DNA of 49,273 nt, from NCBI RefSeq assembly GCF_002904335.1, contig NZ_PPHF01000141.1, positions 1 to 49,273 on the forward strand, in the 5' to 3' direction. Position numbers and translations under genes: made by a program. The notes below the pieces were generated by a model. The model saw nothing but the letters and a program-made list of their open reading frames with translations. It searched no databases and was not told the origin of the DNA. Shown here one piece after another: positions 1 through 7,632 of the stretch (within the stretch, counting starts at the first letter, position 1; each line of letters opens with the position of its first letter). Source of the stretch: Amycolatopsis sp. CA-126428 (lineage in GTDB: Bacteria > Actinomycetota > Actinomycetes > Mycobacteriales > Pseudonocardiaceae).

Positions 1-706
1 CTGGGGGCGCTAGTCATGCCGGGCCTGGCGACCACAGCTCCCTGGTCGGGAGCCACCAAAAAGGTAACGGGGGCGGGGGTCCGAGGGGGCCCGGGGGGCG
101 GGGGCCGAGGTCCCGGGGGCCAGGGCCTCGGGGGGCGGAGGTCCCGGGGGCCGGGGCCCCGAGGGCGGAGGCGGGAGTGTCGGGAGCCGCGGTCGCGGCC
201 CCGGCACTCCGGTACGCACGCCATCAGCTCCGTTCCAACCTCCAGTAGCGGGCGACTTCGGGCACCGAGCGGCAGGGTTGCCTTCCCGCACGATCACCGC
301 AGGCCGCTCCACCGCCACGCCCCGCCCCTCTTGGCTCGCTGGCCCTCCCCCCAGCGAAACCGCACCCATCCACCTCTTGACCACAGCTCTCCCCACCCTT
401 CGACCGCCCAGCAGCGGGGCGCTGCCCTGGCCTGTTGGCCAACTTGCCCCTTGGCCACTGCTCGCCCTTTGACCACTCGCCAGCTGAGCCCACCCCTGGT
501 CTGCTTGCCAACTCGGCCCCCGGCCACTGCCCACCCGTTGCCGCCCATGAGCCGCCCCTCCTGCCCCGGCCACTCCCCCACAGCGCGGTCTCACCTTCCG
601 GCCCTCCTGCCCTCGGCCCACATTCCTGCCGCCCTGGTCGGCTGTGCGTGTGTCGGGCGTCGCGGGACGGGGACCGGTCCCGGGCGAGACCCGCCACGCT
701 GAGCAC
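1..706. other. Low-complexity GC-rich noncoding stretch
   Basis: No convincing gene is visible here. Long open frames exist on both strands, but they are explained by GC content and encode low-complexity Pro/Arg/Gly/Ala peptides without recognisable domains. The first 180 bases are dominated by runs of five or six G. From about 290 to 640 the plus strand is strongly C-rich and pyrimidine-biased, with loosely repeated phrases containing GGCCACTGC (around 453 and 523) preceded by GCCAACT (around 438 and 508), a spacing of about 70 bases. The window may begin inside a longer intergenic region or a degenerate gene. Confidence 0.5.
66..176 (+). repeat. G-run cluster with a 31-bp imperfect tandem repeat
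   Basis: The plus strand carries at least ten runs of four to six G in about 110 bases. GAGGTCCCGGGGGCC occurs at 107-121 and again at 138-152, giving a period of 31 bases. Such a G-run density could support G-quadruplexes on the plus strand. No coding role is evident. Confidence 0.5.
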
Positions 707-1096
707 ATGATGGAACCGGCTCCGCGGCGGCCTCCGGTCCTGATCGCCGCTCTGGTGGTGCTGCCGCTGGCGGCTTTCCTGTTCGGGATGACCGAGGGGG
801 CCGTCGACGGGACAACAACAGGATGGACGTCGTTGGCCGTGCTGAGTTCGCTGCTGGCGATTCGCTTCAACGGGGCTCGGGTGACGTCGCTGATCATTCT
901 CGCCCTGCAGACCCTCTTGTGGCTCCCGGGCGCTCTCAAGCACATGAACGACGCGGCAGCCACCCAGGCAGCGTCCTACGCCTTGATCGGCACAGCCCTG
1001 TTCCTGGCGGGCGCCGTCCTCGCCTGTCTGCCCGAGTCGACCCAGTACTACCGACAGGCCGCGCAGTGGCGATCCCGCAGAAAGAGTCTCCGCTGA
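707..1096 (+). CDS. Small four-helix integral membrane protein, unknown function
   Basis: A 129-residue protein. I place the start at the ATG at 707 because the frame upstream is low-complexity and unlike coding sequence; a second ATG follows immediately at 710. After a short Pro/Arg-rich N-terminus (MMEPAPRRPP) there are four hydrophobic stretches, at roughly residues 11-28, 40-55, 62-75 and 88-108, then a basic tail ending RSRRKSLR. This suggests a small membrane protein with a cytoplasmic C-terminus. I do not recognise a family. It stands alone between two low-complexity noncoding regions, and the downstream TetR gene is too far away to be an obvious operon partner. Confidence 0.6.
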   Translation: MMEPAPRRPPVLIAALVVLPLAAFLFGMTEGAVDGTTTGWTSLAVLSSLLAIRFNGARVTSLIILALQTLLWLPGALKHMNDAAATQAASYALIGTALFLAGAVLACLPESTQYYRQAAQWRSRRKSLR

Positions 1097-1542
1097 TCCA
1101 CTCTGCGCTGCCGGCCACGCCCCCGCGTGGCGAGCCCCGACCGGACCGACCCGCCAACCCAGCGCGACCGATCACCCGCCCGCGCCCAGCCACTCACAAC
1201 AGCCGCGCCCGCGCGCGCGGGCCGCCCCCTAAACCCGCCCGGCCGAGCACCACTTCAGCCCGGCCGCCGACCCCCGCGCGCGGTGAACCCCCACCGGACC
1301 GACCGCCAATCCGACCGTCACCGATCACCCGCCGCCTCCCCCGAACCTCGCGCCGCCGCCGAACGCCACCCCAGCCACCGCCCGCGCTCCAAGCGCCCGC
1401 CAACCCCACCGCCACCGATCACCGACCGAGCCCCGAGCCCCACCAAGCAACCCCCTCACCTGCGGTCCTGACTATCCGCACAGGCCGAGGACCCCACATT
1501 CGGCGCCTCCCGCCCGCCCATTCGCCTCGGTACGGTGGCCGC
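1097..1542. other. Noncoding C-rich region with an imperfect ~150-bp-spaced repeat
   Basis: This 446-base stretch is C-rich and, if translated, would give Pro/Arg repeats, so I call no gene. A block beginning CCCCGCG, with ACCGGACCGACC and later CGATCACCCGCC, occurs at about 1120-1181 and again at about 1271-1333. A third partial copy (CACCGATCACCGACC) lies near 1410. The TetR gene start at 1543 follows, without an obvious ribosome binding site. Confidence 0.45.
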
Positions 1543-2124
1543 ATGATGCGGAAGGCCGTGGCCGTTCGGCGGGAGGAGATCGTCCGGGCCGCTCTTGCCC
1601 AAATTCGCTCGCGGGGCATCGCCGGTGTGCGGGCGGCCGATGTCGCTCACTCGCTCGATGTCAGCACCGCGCTGATCTTCTACCACTTCGGGACCCTCGA
1701 GGCGCTCGTCATCGAAGCCTTCCGGCAAGCCGCCGAGGGGGAACTGACCAAGCTGGACGATGAGCTTGGCAAAAGTGGCCCCGCCGACAAGCGGCTTCGT
1801 GCCGTTCTCGCTCTGTACGGGCCCTCGCACCACGACAACTGGCAGCTGTGGATCGAAGCCGGTGCCGCGGCCATGCGGGATGCCGCCCTGCGGGCCGTGC
1901 TTCAACGCCTCGACCTGCGGTGGCGGGATGCCGTTGTCGCGCTGATCGCGGAAGGTGTCGGGGCCGGGACCTTCCGGTGCGCCGATCCGCACGGCGCCGC
2001 GTGGCGGCTGACCGCTCTTCTCGATGGGCTCGCGGTCCAGGTCGTCGCCCGGCAGGGCACCGTCACCGCCGGGGACTGTGACCGGTGGGTCGAGCAGGCG
2101 ATGGCTTACGAGCTCGGATGTTGA
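1543..2124 (+). CDS. TetR/AcrR family transcriptional regulator (BetI-like C-terminal domain)
   Basis: A 193-residue one-component repressor. The N-terminal DNA-binding domain covers about residues 8-55, with the helix-turn-helix in the segment reading VRAADVAHSLDVSTALIFYH. The C-terminal ligand-binding half contains the LWIEAGAAAMRD and WRLTALLDGLAVQ signatures common in the BetI-like TetR_C_6 group. The ATG at 1543 is chosen because the open frame upstream is Pro/Arg low-complexity. The gene ends 20 bases before the dehydrogenase at 2145 on the same strand, so co-transcription and control of that dehydrogenase are likely inferences. The effector is unknown. Confidence 0.88.
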   Translation: MMRKAVAVRREEIVRAALAQIRSRGIAGVRAADVAHSLDVSTALIFYHFGTLEALVIEAFRQAAEGELTKLDDELGKSGPADKRLRAVLALYGPSHHDNWQLWIEAGAAAMRDAALRAVLQRLDLRWRDAVVALIAEGVGAGTFRCADPHGAAWRLTALLDGLAVQVVARQGTVTAGDCDRWVEQAMAYELGC

Positions 2125-2144
2125 CCGGGGGATCAGGAGGGGCG

Positions 2145-3317
2145 ATGACCGGAACAGCCTTGCTCGAAGTGGCCTGGACCGACCCCGTCACCGGGTGCCG
2201 CGGGTACCTGGTGATCGACCGGCTGGTGCGCGGCGTCGCCAGCGGCGGCCTGCGGATGCGCCGCGGCTGCTCGCTGTTCGAGGTCCGCGGCCTGGCCAGG
2301 GGCATGACGCTCAAGGAAGGCCTCAACTACGACCCCGACGGCCGGTACGTCCCCCTCGGCGGCGCCAAGGGCGGCATCGACTTCGACCCCTACGACGAGC
2401 GCGCCCGCGACGTCGTCGCCCGGTACCTGCACGCCATGCGGCCGCTCATCGAGCAGTACTGGACCATGGGCGAGGATCTGGGGCTGCGGCGGGACGTCAT
2501 CGACGGCGTCATCGCCGAAATCGGCCTGCTGAGCCCGGTGCAGGCGATCTACCCGCTGCTCGAAGACCGCGACGCGGCGACCGCCCGGCTGGCGGAGGCC
2601 TTCCGGATCGAGGTCGGCGGGCTGGGGCTCGACGAACTCGTCGGCGGCCTCGGCGTCGCCCAAGCCACGCTCACCGGGCTCGAGATGCTCGGCCTCCACC
2701 ACCGGCCGAACCGCGTCGTGGTGCAGGGCTTCGGCGCGATGGGCGGGGCCACCGCCCGCTTCCTCGCCGACGCCGGGCTGCGCGTGGTCGGCGTCTCGGA
2801 CGTCCGCGGGGTCGTCGCCAACCCGGCCGGGCTCGACGTCGAAAACCTGCTCCGGCACCGCGACCGCTTCGGCGGCATCGACCGCGACAACCTCAAGCCC
2901 GGCGACGAGCTCCTGCCGCCGGAAGCGTGGCTGGACGTGCCGGCCGAGGTGCTGGTGCCCGCGGCGATCTCCTACTGCGTCGACGCCGACAACCAGGCCA
3001 AGATCGGCGCGCAGCTCATCGTCGAGGCCGCGAACCTGCCGGTCACCCCGGACGCCGAAGAGCTCCTCGACGCGCGCGGCATCCGGGTGGTGCCGGACTT
3101 CGTCGCCAACTCGGCGACCAACTCGTGGTGGTGGTGGACGCTGTTCGGCGACGTCGGCGCGGACGCCGAGGAAGCCTTCGGCAAGGTCCGCACCCGGATG
3201 CGCGCCCTGGTGACCAGCATGTTCGAGGTCGCCACCCTGGACGGCCTGAGCCTGCGCGCCGCCGCGCTGCAGCTGTCGGAGAAGAACCTCGAGGCCATCC
3301 AGGCCCGCTTCGGCTGA
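2145..3317 (+). CDS. Glu/Leu/Phe/Val dehydrogenase family protein
   Basis: A 390-residue NAD(P)-dependent amino-acid dehydrogenase, expected to interconvert an amino acid with its 2-oxo acid and ammonia. The substrate-site lysines are visible in MTLKEG (K57) and GGAKGG (K75). A probable catalytic Asp follows in GEDLGL (about D111). The Rossmann nucleotide motif GFGAMG is at residues 195-200, and the segment PAAISYCVDADNQAK plus VEAANLPVTPDA matches the C-terminal family pattern. The ATG at 2145 has AGGAGG six bases upstream; an upstream ATG at 2118 lacks this. The protein is shorter than classical glutamate dehydrogenases and its substrate-lysine region departs from the usual MTWK...PFGGAKGG form, so I do not name the amino acid. 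It is probably co-transcribed with the TetR gene just upstream. Confidence 0.88.
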   Translation: MTGTALLEVAWTDPVTGCRGYLVIDRLVRGVASGGLRMRRGCSLFEVRGLARGMTLKEGLNYDPDGRYVPLGGAKGGIDFDPYDERARDVVARYLHAMRPLIEQYWTMGEDLGLRRDVIDGVIAEIGLLSPVQAIYPLLEDRDAATARLAEAFRIEVGGLGLDELVGGLGVAQATLTGLEMLGLHHRPNRVVVQGFGAMGGATARFLADAGLRVVGVSDVRGVVANPAGLDVENLLRHRDRFGGIDRDNLKPGDELLPPEAWLDVPAEVLVPAAISYCVDADNQAKIGAQLIVEAANLPVTPDAEELLDARGIRVVPDFVANSATNSWWWWTLFGDVGADAEEAFGKVRTRMRALVTSMFEVATLDGLSLRAAALQLSEKNLEAIQARFG

Positions 3318-3360
3318 GACCGAGGGGAACGAATCCGCCCCACAAGTAGTTGAGCGTTGT

Positions 3361-4383
3361 ATGAAACTCGGCATCTACAGCTTCGGCGACCGCGCGCCGG
3401 ACCCGCGCACCGGCGAACAGCCCTCCGTCGCGCGGACGCTGGCCAACACCCTCGAGCGGATCAAGCTCGCCGACGAGCTGGGCCTCGGCTTCTACGGCCT
3501 CGGCGAGCACCACCTCGACCAGTACGCGATCTCCAGCCCGGGCACCGTGCTGGCCGCCGCCTCGAGCGTGACGAACCAGATCACCCTCAGCTCCGCCGTG
3601 ACCGTGCTGAGCACCGAGGACCCGGTCCGCCTCTACCAGCAGTTCACCACGCTCGACCAGCTCAGCCACGGCCGCGCCGAGCTGCTCGCCGGGCGCGGGT
3701 CGTTCACCGAGTCGTTCCCGCTGTTCGGCAACGACCTCGGCGACTACGACGAGCTCTTCGAGGAGAAGCTCGCCCTGCTCCTGCACATCGACCGCGAAGA
3801 CCCGCTGACCTGGTCCGGCAAGTTCCGCCCGCCGCTGGAGAACGCGCGGATCCTGCCCCGGCCGTACGGCGAGCACCTGCGCATCTCGGTCGGCACCGGC
3901 GGCAACCCCGAGTCGTCGATCCGCGCGGGGCTGCTCGGCCTGCCCGTGGTGTACGCGGTGATCGGCGGACAGCCGGAGCGCTTCGCCCCGCTCGTCGACC
4001 TCTACCGCCGCGCCGGGGAAGCGGGGGAACAACCGGACCTGCACGTCACCATGAGCGCGATCGGCTTCATCGCCGACAAGTCCCAGGACGCCAAGGAAAC
4101 CTTCTACCCGTACTGGCTCGAGACGATGAAGTACGGCGCCCGCGCCCGCGGCTGGGCGGTCCCGACCCGCGCCGAGTACGACGAACACACCCGCGACGCG
4201 CAGGCGCTGTTCGTCGGCAGCCCCGAGGAGATCGCCGAGCGCCTGATCGCGGTCGGCAAGCTCACCGGCGCGGACCGGTACGCGATGCAGATGGACTGGT
4301 CCGGCGTCCCGCACGCCGACGTCATGCGGGCCATCGAGCTCCTCGGCACCGAGGTGCTCCCGCTGGTGGAAAAGGAGTTCTAG
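3361..4383 (+). CDS. LLM class flavin-dependent oxidoreductase
   Basis: A 340-residue luciferase-like monooxygenase with a TIM-barrel fold that uses FMN or F420. Supporting segments are the N-terminal KLGIYSFGD strand, LGLGFYGLGEHHLDQYAISSP with the family's GEHH motif, the TTLDQLSHGRAELLAGRGS segment, and RISVGTGGNPESSIRAG, where the cofactor phosphate is normally bound. Length and motif order are typical. The substrate cannot be deduced. The ATG at 3361 has no clear Shine-Dalgarno sequence, so translation may be leaderless. Its TAG stop overlaps the TAG stop of the convergent flavoprotein gene within the palindrome CTAG at 4380-4383. Confidence 0.87.
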   Translation: MKLGIYSFGDRAPDPRTGEQPSVARTLANTLERIKLADELGLGFYGLGEHHLDQYAISSPGTVLAAASSVTNQITLSSAVTVLSTEDPVRLYQQFTTLDQLSHGRAELLAGRGSFTESFPLFGNDLGDYDELFEEKLALLLHIDREDPLTWSGKFRPPLENARILPRPYGEHLRISVGTGGNPESSIRAGLLGLPVVYAVIGGQPERFAPLVDLYRRAGEAGEQPDLHVTMSAIGFIADKSQDAKETFYPYWLETMKYGARARGWAVPTRAEYDEHTRDAQALFVGSPEEIAERLIAVGKLTGADRYAMQMDWSGVPHADVMRAIELLGTEVLPLVEKEF

Positions 4384-6104
4384 ACGTCGTTCGCGGCGAT
4401 GTAGCCGAACGTCATCGCGGGGCCGATGGTCGACCCCGCGCCGGCGTAGCTGTGGCCCATCACCGCCGCGCTCGCGTTGCCGGCCGCGTACAGGCCGGGG
4501 ATCACCGAGCCGTCCGGGCGGAGCACCCGCGCCCGGGCGTCCGTGCGCATGCCGCCCTTCGTGCCGAGGTCGCCGGGCACGAGCCGCAGCGCGTAGTACG
4601 GCGCCGCCCACAGCGGCGCCAGGCAGGAGTTCGGCGACACCGCCGGATCCGTGTAGTAGTGGTCGTACGCGCTCGCGCCGCGGCGGAATTCGGGGTCGGT
4701 GCCGGACCGGGCGAAGCCGTTGAAGCGGTCCACAGTGGACTTCAACGCGGCGGACGGGACGCCGATCTTCGCGCCGAGGTCCTGGATCGTCGACGCCTTG
4801 AAGACCGCGCCGGCGGCGTACCAGGCGTCGGGGAACGGCAGCAGCGGCGCGATGTCGCGGAAGAGGTACCGGTTGCGGTAGTTCTGGTCGACGATGAGCC
4901 ACGCCGGGATGTCCGGCGCCGCCGGGTTCTTGTCGTACATCGTGTGCACGACGTCGCTGTAGGGCGCGGCTTCGTTGACGAACCGCTGCCCGGCCTGGTT
5001 GACGATCAGCCCGCCGGGCAAGGTTCGTTCGGCCAGGCAGAAGTACGGGTCGCCGGGGGTCGGGATGGCCGGGCCCCACCAAGCGTCTTCCATCAGGTCG
5101 AGGGCGGCGCCGGCGCGCTGCCCGGCGCGGTGGCCGTCGCCGGTGTTCTCCTTCGCGCCGACCGTCCAGTCGGTGCCGATCGGCTGCCGCTGGTACTGCG
5201 CGCGCATCGCCGCGTTGTGCTCGAACCCGCCCGAGCCGACGATCACACCGCGCCGCGCCCGCACCAGCCCCTGCGGCGTCACCACGCCGGTGACCGCGCC
5301 GTTTTCGACGTTCAGGTCGACGAGCGGGGTGTTGAGCAGCACCGGGACGTTCGCCCGGAGCAGGCCGACGCGCAGGCCGGCGGCGAGCGACTGCCCCATG
5401 GTGAGCGGCTTCTGCCCGGCCAGCGCGGCGGCCGTGCCGCGGGCGAGGCATTCGGCGGCGACCGCGGCACCCTTGGCGTTCACCAGGGCCAGGTTCAGCC
5501 ACTTGTAGTCCGCGCTGAAGACGACGAGCCCCGCCGGCGTGGCGAGGTAGGGCGGGTTCAGGTTCGCCAGCTCGGCCCCCAGCAGGCGCCCGTCGAACTG
5601 GTCCGGCTCGATCGACCGGCCGTTCGGCAGGCCGCCCGGGAGCTCCGGGTAGTAGTCGCTGTAGCCCTCCATGAACCGGAACCGCAGCGGGCTGTTCGCC
5701 AGGACGAAGTCGATCATCGCCGGGCCGTTGCGCAGGAACGCCTCCTGCCGCGCGGCCGGCACGTCCGGCCCGACGACGGCGGCGAGGTACTGCGCGGCCT
5801 TCGCGGGCGTGTCCGGCACCCCGGCGGCGAGCAGGACCCGGTTGTTCGGGATCCAGATGCCGGCGCCGGACCGGGCCGCGGAGCCGCCGAACGTCGGCGC
5901 CTTCTCGAGCACGACGACGCTCAGCCCGCGTTTGGCGGCGGTCAGCGCCGCGGTCATGCCCGCCGCACCGGAGCCGACCACGACGACGTCGTACTCGCCC
6001 ACGGGTGCGGCCGCGGCGGGGTTCGCCAGCCCGGCGGTGACGGCGAGGCCCACCCCGGCGGCGCTGCCGCGGAGGAGCTGACGGCGGGTCAGGTCGGCAT
6101 CCAT
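4380..6104 (-). CDS. FAD-dependent 3-ketosteroid delta1-dehydrogenase-like protein with a Tat signal
   Basis: A 574-residue flavoprotein of the fumarate reductase/KstD family, expected to introduce a delta-1 double bond into a 3-ketosteroid or a related ring ketone. The FAD dinucleotide fold is at about residues 38-70 (VVVVGSGAAGM then VVVLEK). The C-terminal PYYALRLVPGDLGTKGG region matches the KstD active-site segment with its Tyr and Gly, and AGAGSTIGPAMTFGYIA closes the FAD site. Unusually, the N-terminus TRRQLLRGSAAGVGLAVTAG followed by NPAAAAP looks like a twin-arginine signal, which cytosolic KstD enzymes lack. The start ATG at 6104 has GAGGAG upstream. A KstR-type operator lies 58-71 bases upstream. 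The exact substrate remains an inference. Confidence 0.82.
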   Translation of the reverse strand: MDADLTRRQLLRGSAAGVGLAVTAGLANPAAAAPVGEYDVVVVGSGAAGMTAALTAAKRGLSVVVLEKAPTFGGSAARSGAGIWIPNNRVLLAAGVPDTPAKAAQYLAAVVGPDVPAARQEAFLRNGPAMIDFVLANSPLRFRFMEGYSDYYPELPGGLPNGRSIEPDQFDGRLLGAELANLNPPYLATPAGLVVFSADYKWLNLALVNAKGAAVAAECLARGTAAALAGQKPLTMGQSLAAGLRVGLLRANVPVLLNTPLVDLNVENGAVTGVVTPQGLVRARRGVIVGSGGFEHNAAMRAQYQRQPIGTDWTVGAKENTGDGHRAGQRAGAALDLMEDAWWGPAIPTPGDPYFCLAERTLPGGLIVNQAGQRFVNEAAPYSDVVHTMYDKNPAAPDIPAWLIVDQNYRNRYLFRDIAPLLPFPDAWYAAGAVFKASTIQDLGAKIGVPSAALKSTVDRFNGFARSGTDPEFRRGASAYDHYYTDPAVSPNSCLAPLWAAPYYALRLVPGDLGTKGGMRTDARARVLRPDGSVIPGLYAAGNASAAVMGHSYAGAGSTIGPAMTFGYIAANDV

Positions 6105-6161
6105 GGCGTACTCCTCGCTCGCGGAACAGCGAGGGCCATGATCTCGGCCGCGACCCGAAAC

Positions 6162-6175
6162 TGGAACAGGTTCTA
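6162..6175 (-). promoter_or_regulatory. KstR-type operator upstream of the KstD-like gene
   Basis: The 14-mer TGGAACAGGTTCTA fits the published KstR consensus TnnAACnnGTTnnA at every fixed position. It lies 58-71 bases upstream of the KstD-like start, where a steroid-responsive TetR-type repressor would block transcription. No KstR gene is visible in this window. Confidence 0.6.
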
Positions 6176-6246
6176 CACGACTGGAGCAGTCCCGGCCGGC
6201 CCGGCTCGGCCGGTGGCGCCAACCGGGCGCGGCATTCGGCGCAGGC

Positions 6247-7437
6247 TCAAGCCGTCCAGGTCACCGGCACCTCCTCGGGCCCGCGCACCGACAGCGGCGG
6301 CCGCCAGGTGATCGTCTCCGGAGGTACCGCCAGCTCCAAGCCGGGCAGCCGGTCCAGCAGCGCCCGCAAGGCGATCTCGCCCTCCAGCCGGGCCAGCGCC
6401 GCGCCCAGGCAGAAGTGGATCCCGTGCCCGAAGCCCAGCTGTGGTGCGTCCTTGCGGCGGATGTCGAACTGCGTCGCCATCGGGAACACGTTCTCGTCGC
6501 GGTTCGCGGCTCCGACGTGGGCCAGCACCGCCTCGCCGCGCCGCACCAGCACCCCGCCCAGCGACACGTCCTCCAGCGCCACCCGCAGCAGCGACGAGTC
6601 GACCGGGCCGTCGTAGCGCATGATCTCCTCGACCGCCCCCGGGGTCAGCGAAGGATCGGCGCGCAACGCCGCCAGCTGCTCCGGGTGCCGGCACAGCAGG
6701 ACGACCCCGCACCCGATCAGGCTGACCGTCGTCTCGTGCCCGGCGAGCAGCAGCTGGGTGGCCAGGTCGATCAGCTCCGGCTCGGTGAGCCGGTCGCCGT
6801 CCTCGTCGCGGGCGTGCACGAGGGCACTCAGGAAGTCGTCCGCGGGGCGTGCGCGTTTCTCCGCCACCAGCGCGGCCATGTCCTCGGCGCCGTCGCGCCG
6901 CGCCCGCTCGACGTCGGCGGGGGCGTGCTGCATCGGCGTCACGATCACCCGCGACCACTGCCGGAACCGCTCGCGGCCGGCGAACGGGACGCCCAGCAGC
7001 TCGCACATGACGGCGGTCGGCAGCGGGAAGGCGAACGCCTCGACCAGGTCCGCCGGCGGGCCGTGCGCGATCATCGCCGCCAGGAGCCCGTCGGCGATCT
7101 CCTGGATCCGGGGCCGCAGCGCGGCGATCCGGCGGACGGTGAACGCCTGCGCCGACAACCGCCGCAGCCGCGTGTGGTCAGGCGGGTCCATGTTTAGGAT
7201 GCTGTGCTCGCCGGTCGAGAAGTCGCCCGGCTCGATCAGGCACGGCGCGCCCGGGTACCGCAGGCCGCGGCTGAACCGCGGATCGGAGAAGACCGTGCGG
7301 ACGTCGTCGTAGCGCGTCACCAGCCAGCCTTCGTGGCCGCTGGGGAACGCGATCCGGGACATCGGCGGGTGCCCGGCGTAGATCGCCCCCATCGGGACGG
7401 CGGGATGGTCCTTCTCGGCGGGGTAGGCAGCGGTCAT
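6247..7437 (-). CDS. Cytochrome P450
   Basis: A 396-residue soluble bacterial P450 monooxygenase. The oxygen-activating I-helix motif AGHETT is at residues 232-237, the K-helix ExxR is E271-R274, and the heme-binding loop GFGHGIHFCLG places the iron-ligating cysteine at 343. I take the ATG at 7437; the longer open frame upstream is not family-like. The gene lies upstream of the KstD-like gene on the same strand with a 142-base gap holding the KstR-type site, so the two may be functionally linked but probably have separate promoters. The hydroxylated substrate, possibly a steroid or terpenoid, cannot be read from sequence. The redox partner is not in the window. Confidence 0.93.
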   Translation of the reverse strand: MTAAYPAEKDHPAVPMGAIYAGHPPMSRIAFPSGHEGWLVTRYDDVRTVFSDPRFSRGLRYPGAPCLIEPGDFSTGEHSILNMDPPDHTRLRRLSAQAFTVRRIAALRPRIQEIADGLLAAMIAHGPPADLVEAFAFPLPTAVMCELLGVPFAGRERFRQWSRVIVTPMQHAPADVERARRDGAEDMAALVAEKRARPADDFLSALVHARDEDGDRLTEPELIDLATQLLLAGHETTVSLIGCGVVLLCRHPEQLAALRADPSLTPGAVEEIMRYDGPVDSSLLRVALEDVSLGGVLVRRGEAVLAHVGAANRDENVFPMATQFDIRRKDAPQLGFGHGIHFCLGAALARLEGEIALRALLDRLPGLELAVPPETITWRPPLSVRGPEEVPVTWTA

Positions 7438-7577
7438 GCGGCCGATGGTGAGCGCCGTTCCCGGCGTCCCGGAAGGCGGAGCAACCCGGAAAACCCGTCC
7501 GGACGCCGCAAATCGCCCGGACGGCCTCACCCAGGCGATGTCCTATGTGGACGCCGAGGCAGCAAGTTGACGGCACA

Positions 7578-7610
7578 CTCAACCTGAGACTAAGTTGAGG
7601 ACAGTCTCAA
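7578..7610 (+). promoter_or_regulatory. Nested inverted repeats upstream of the SDR gene (candidate operator)
   Basis: CTCAAC (7578-7583) pairs with GTTGAG (7594-7599), TGAGACT (7585-7591) pairs with AGTCTCA (7603-7609), and TTGAG (7595-7599) pairs with CTCAA (7606-7610). These interlaced dyads lie 23-55 bases upstream of the TTG start at 7633, as expected for a TetR- or MarR-type operator. The cognate regulator is not identified. Confidence 0.55.
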
Positions 7611-7632
7611 TTTCTTCGAGAAGGAGGTTCCC

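Noticed and set aside
10..963. Long minus-strand open frame (317 codons) in the left-end low-complexity region
   Set aside because: It encodes Gly/Arg/Pro repeats without domains and overlaps the convincing membrane protein gene at 707; GC-driven stop-free frame.
823..1542. N-terminal extension of the TetR reading frame
   Set aside because: The extension is Pro/Arg low-complexity and antiparallel to no known domain; the TetR fold begins at the ATG at 1543.
3043..6222. 1059-codon minus-strand frame and the 984-codon plus-strand frame over the same DNA
   Set aside because: Both are Arg/Ala/Gly/Pro shadows of the LLM and KstD-like genes, which have full motif sets in their own frames.
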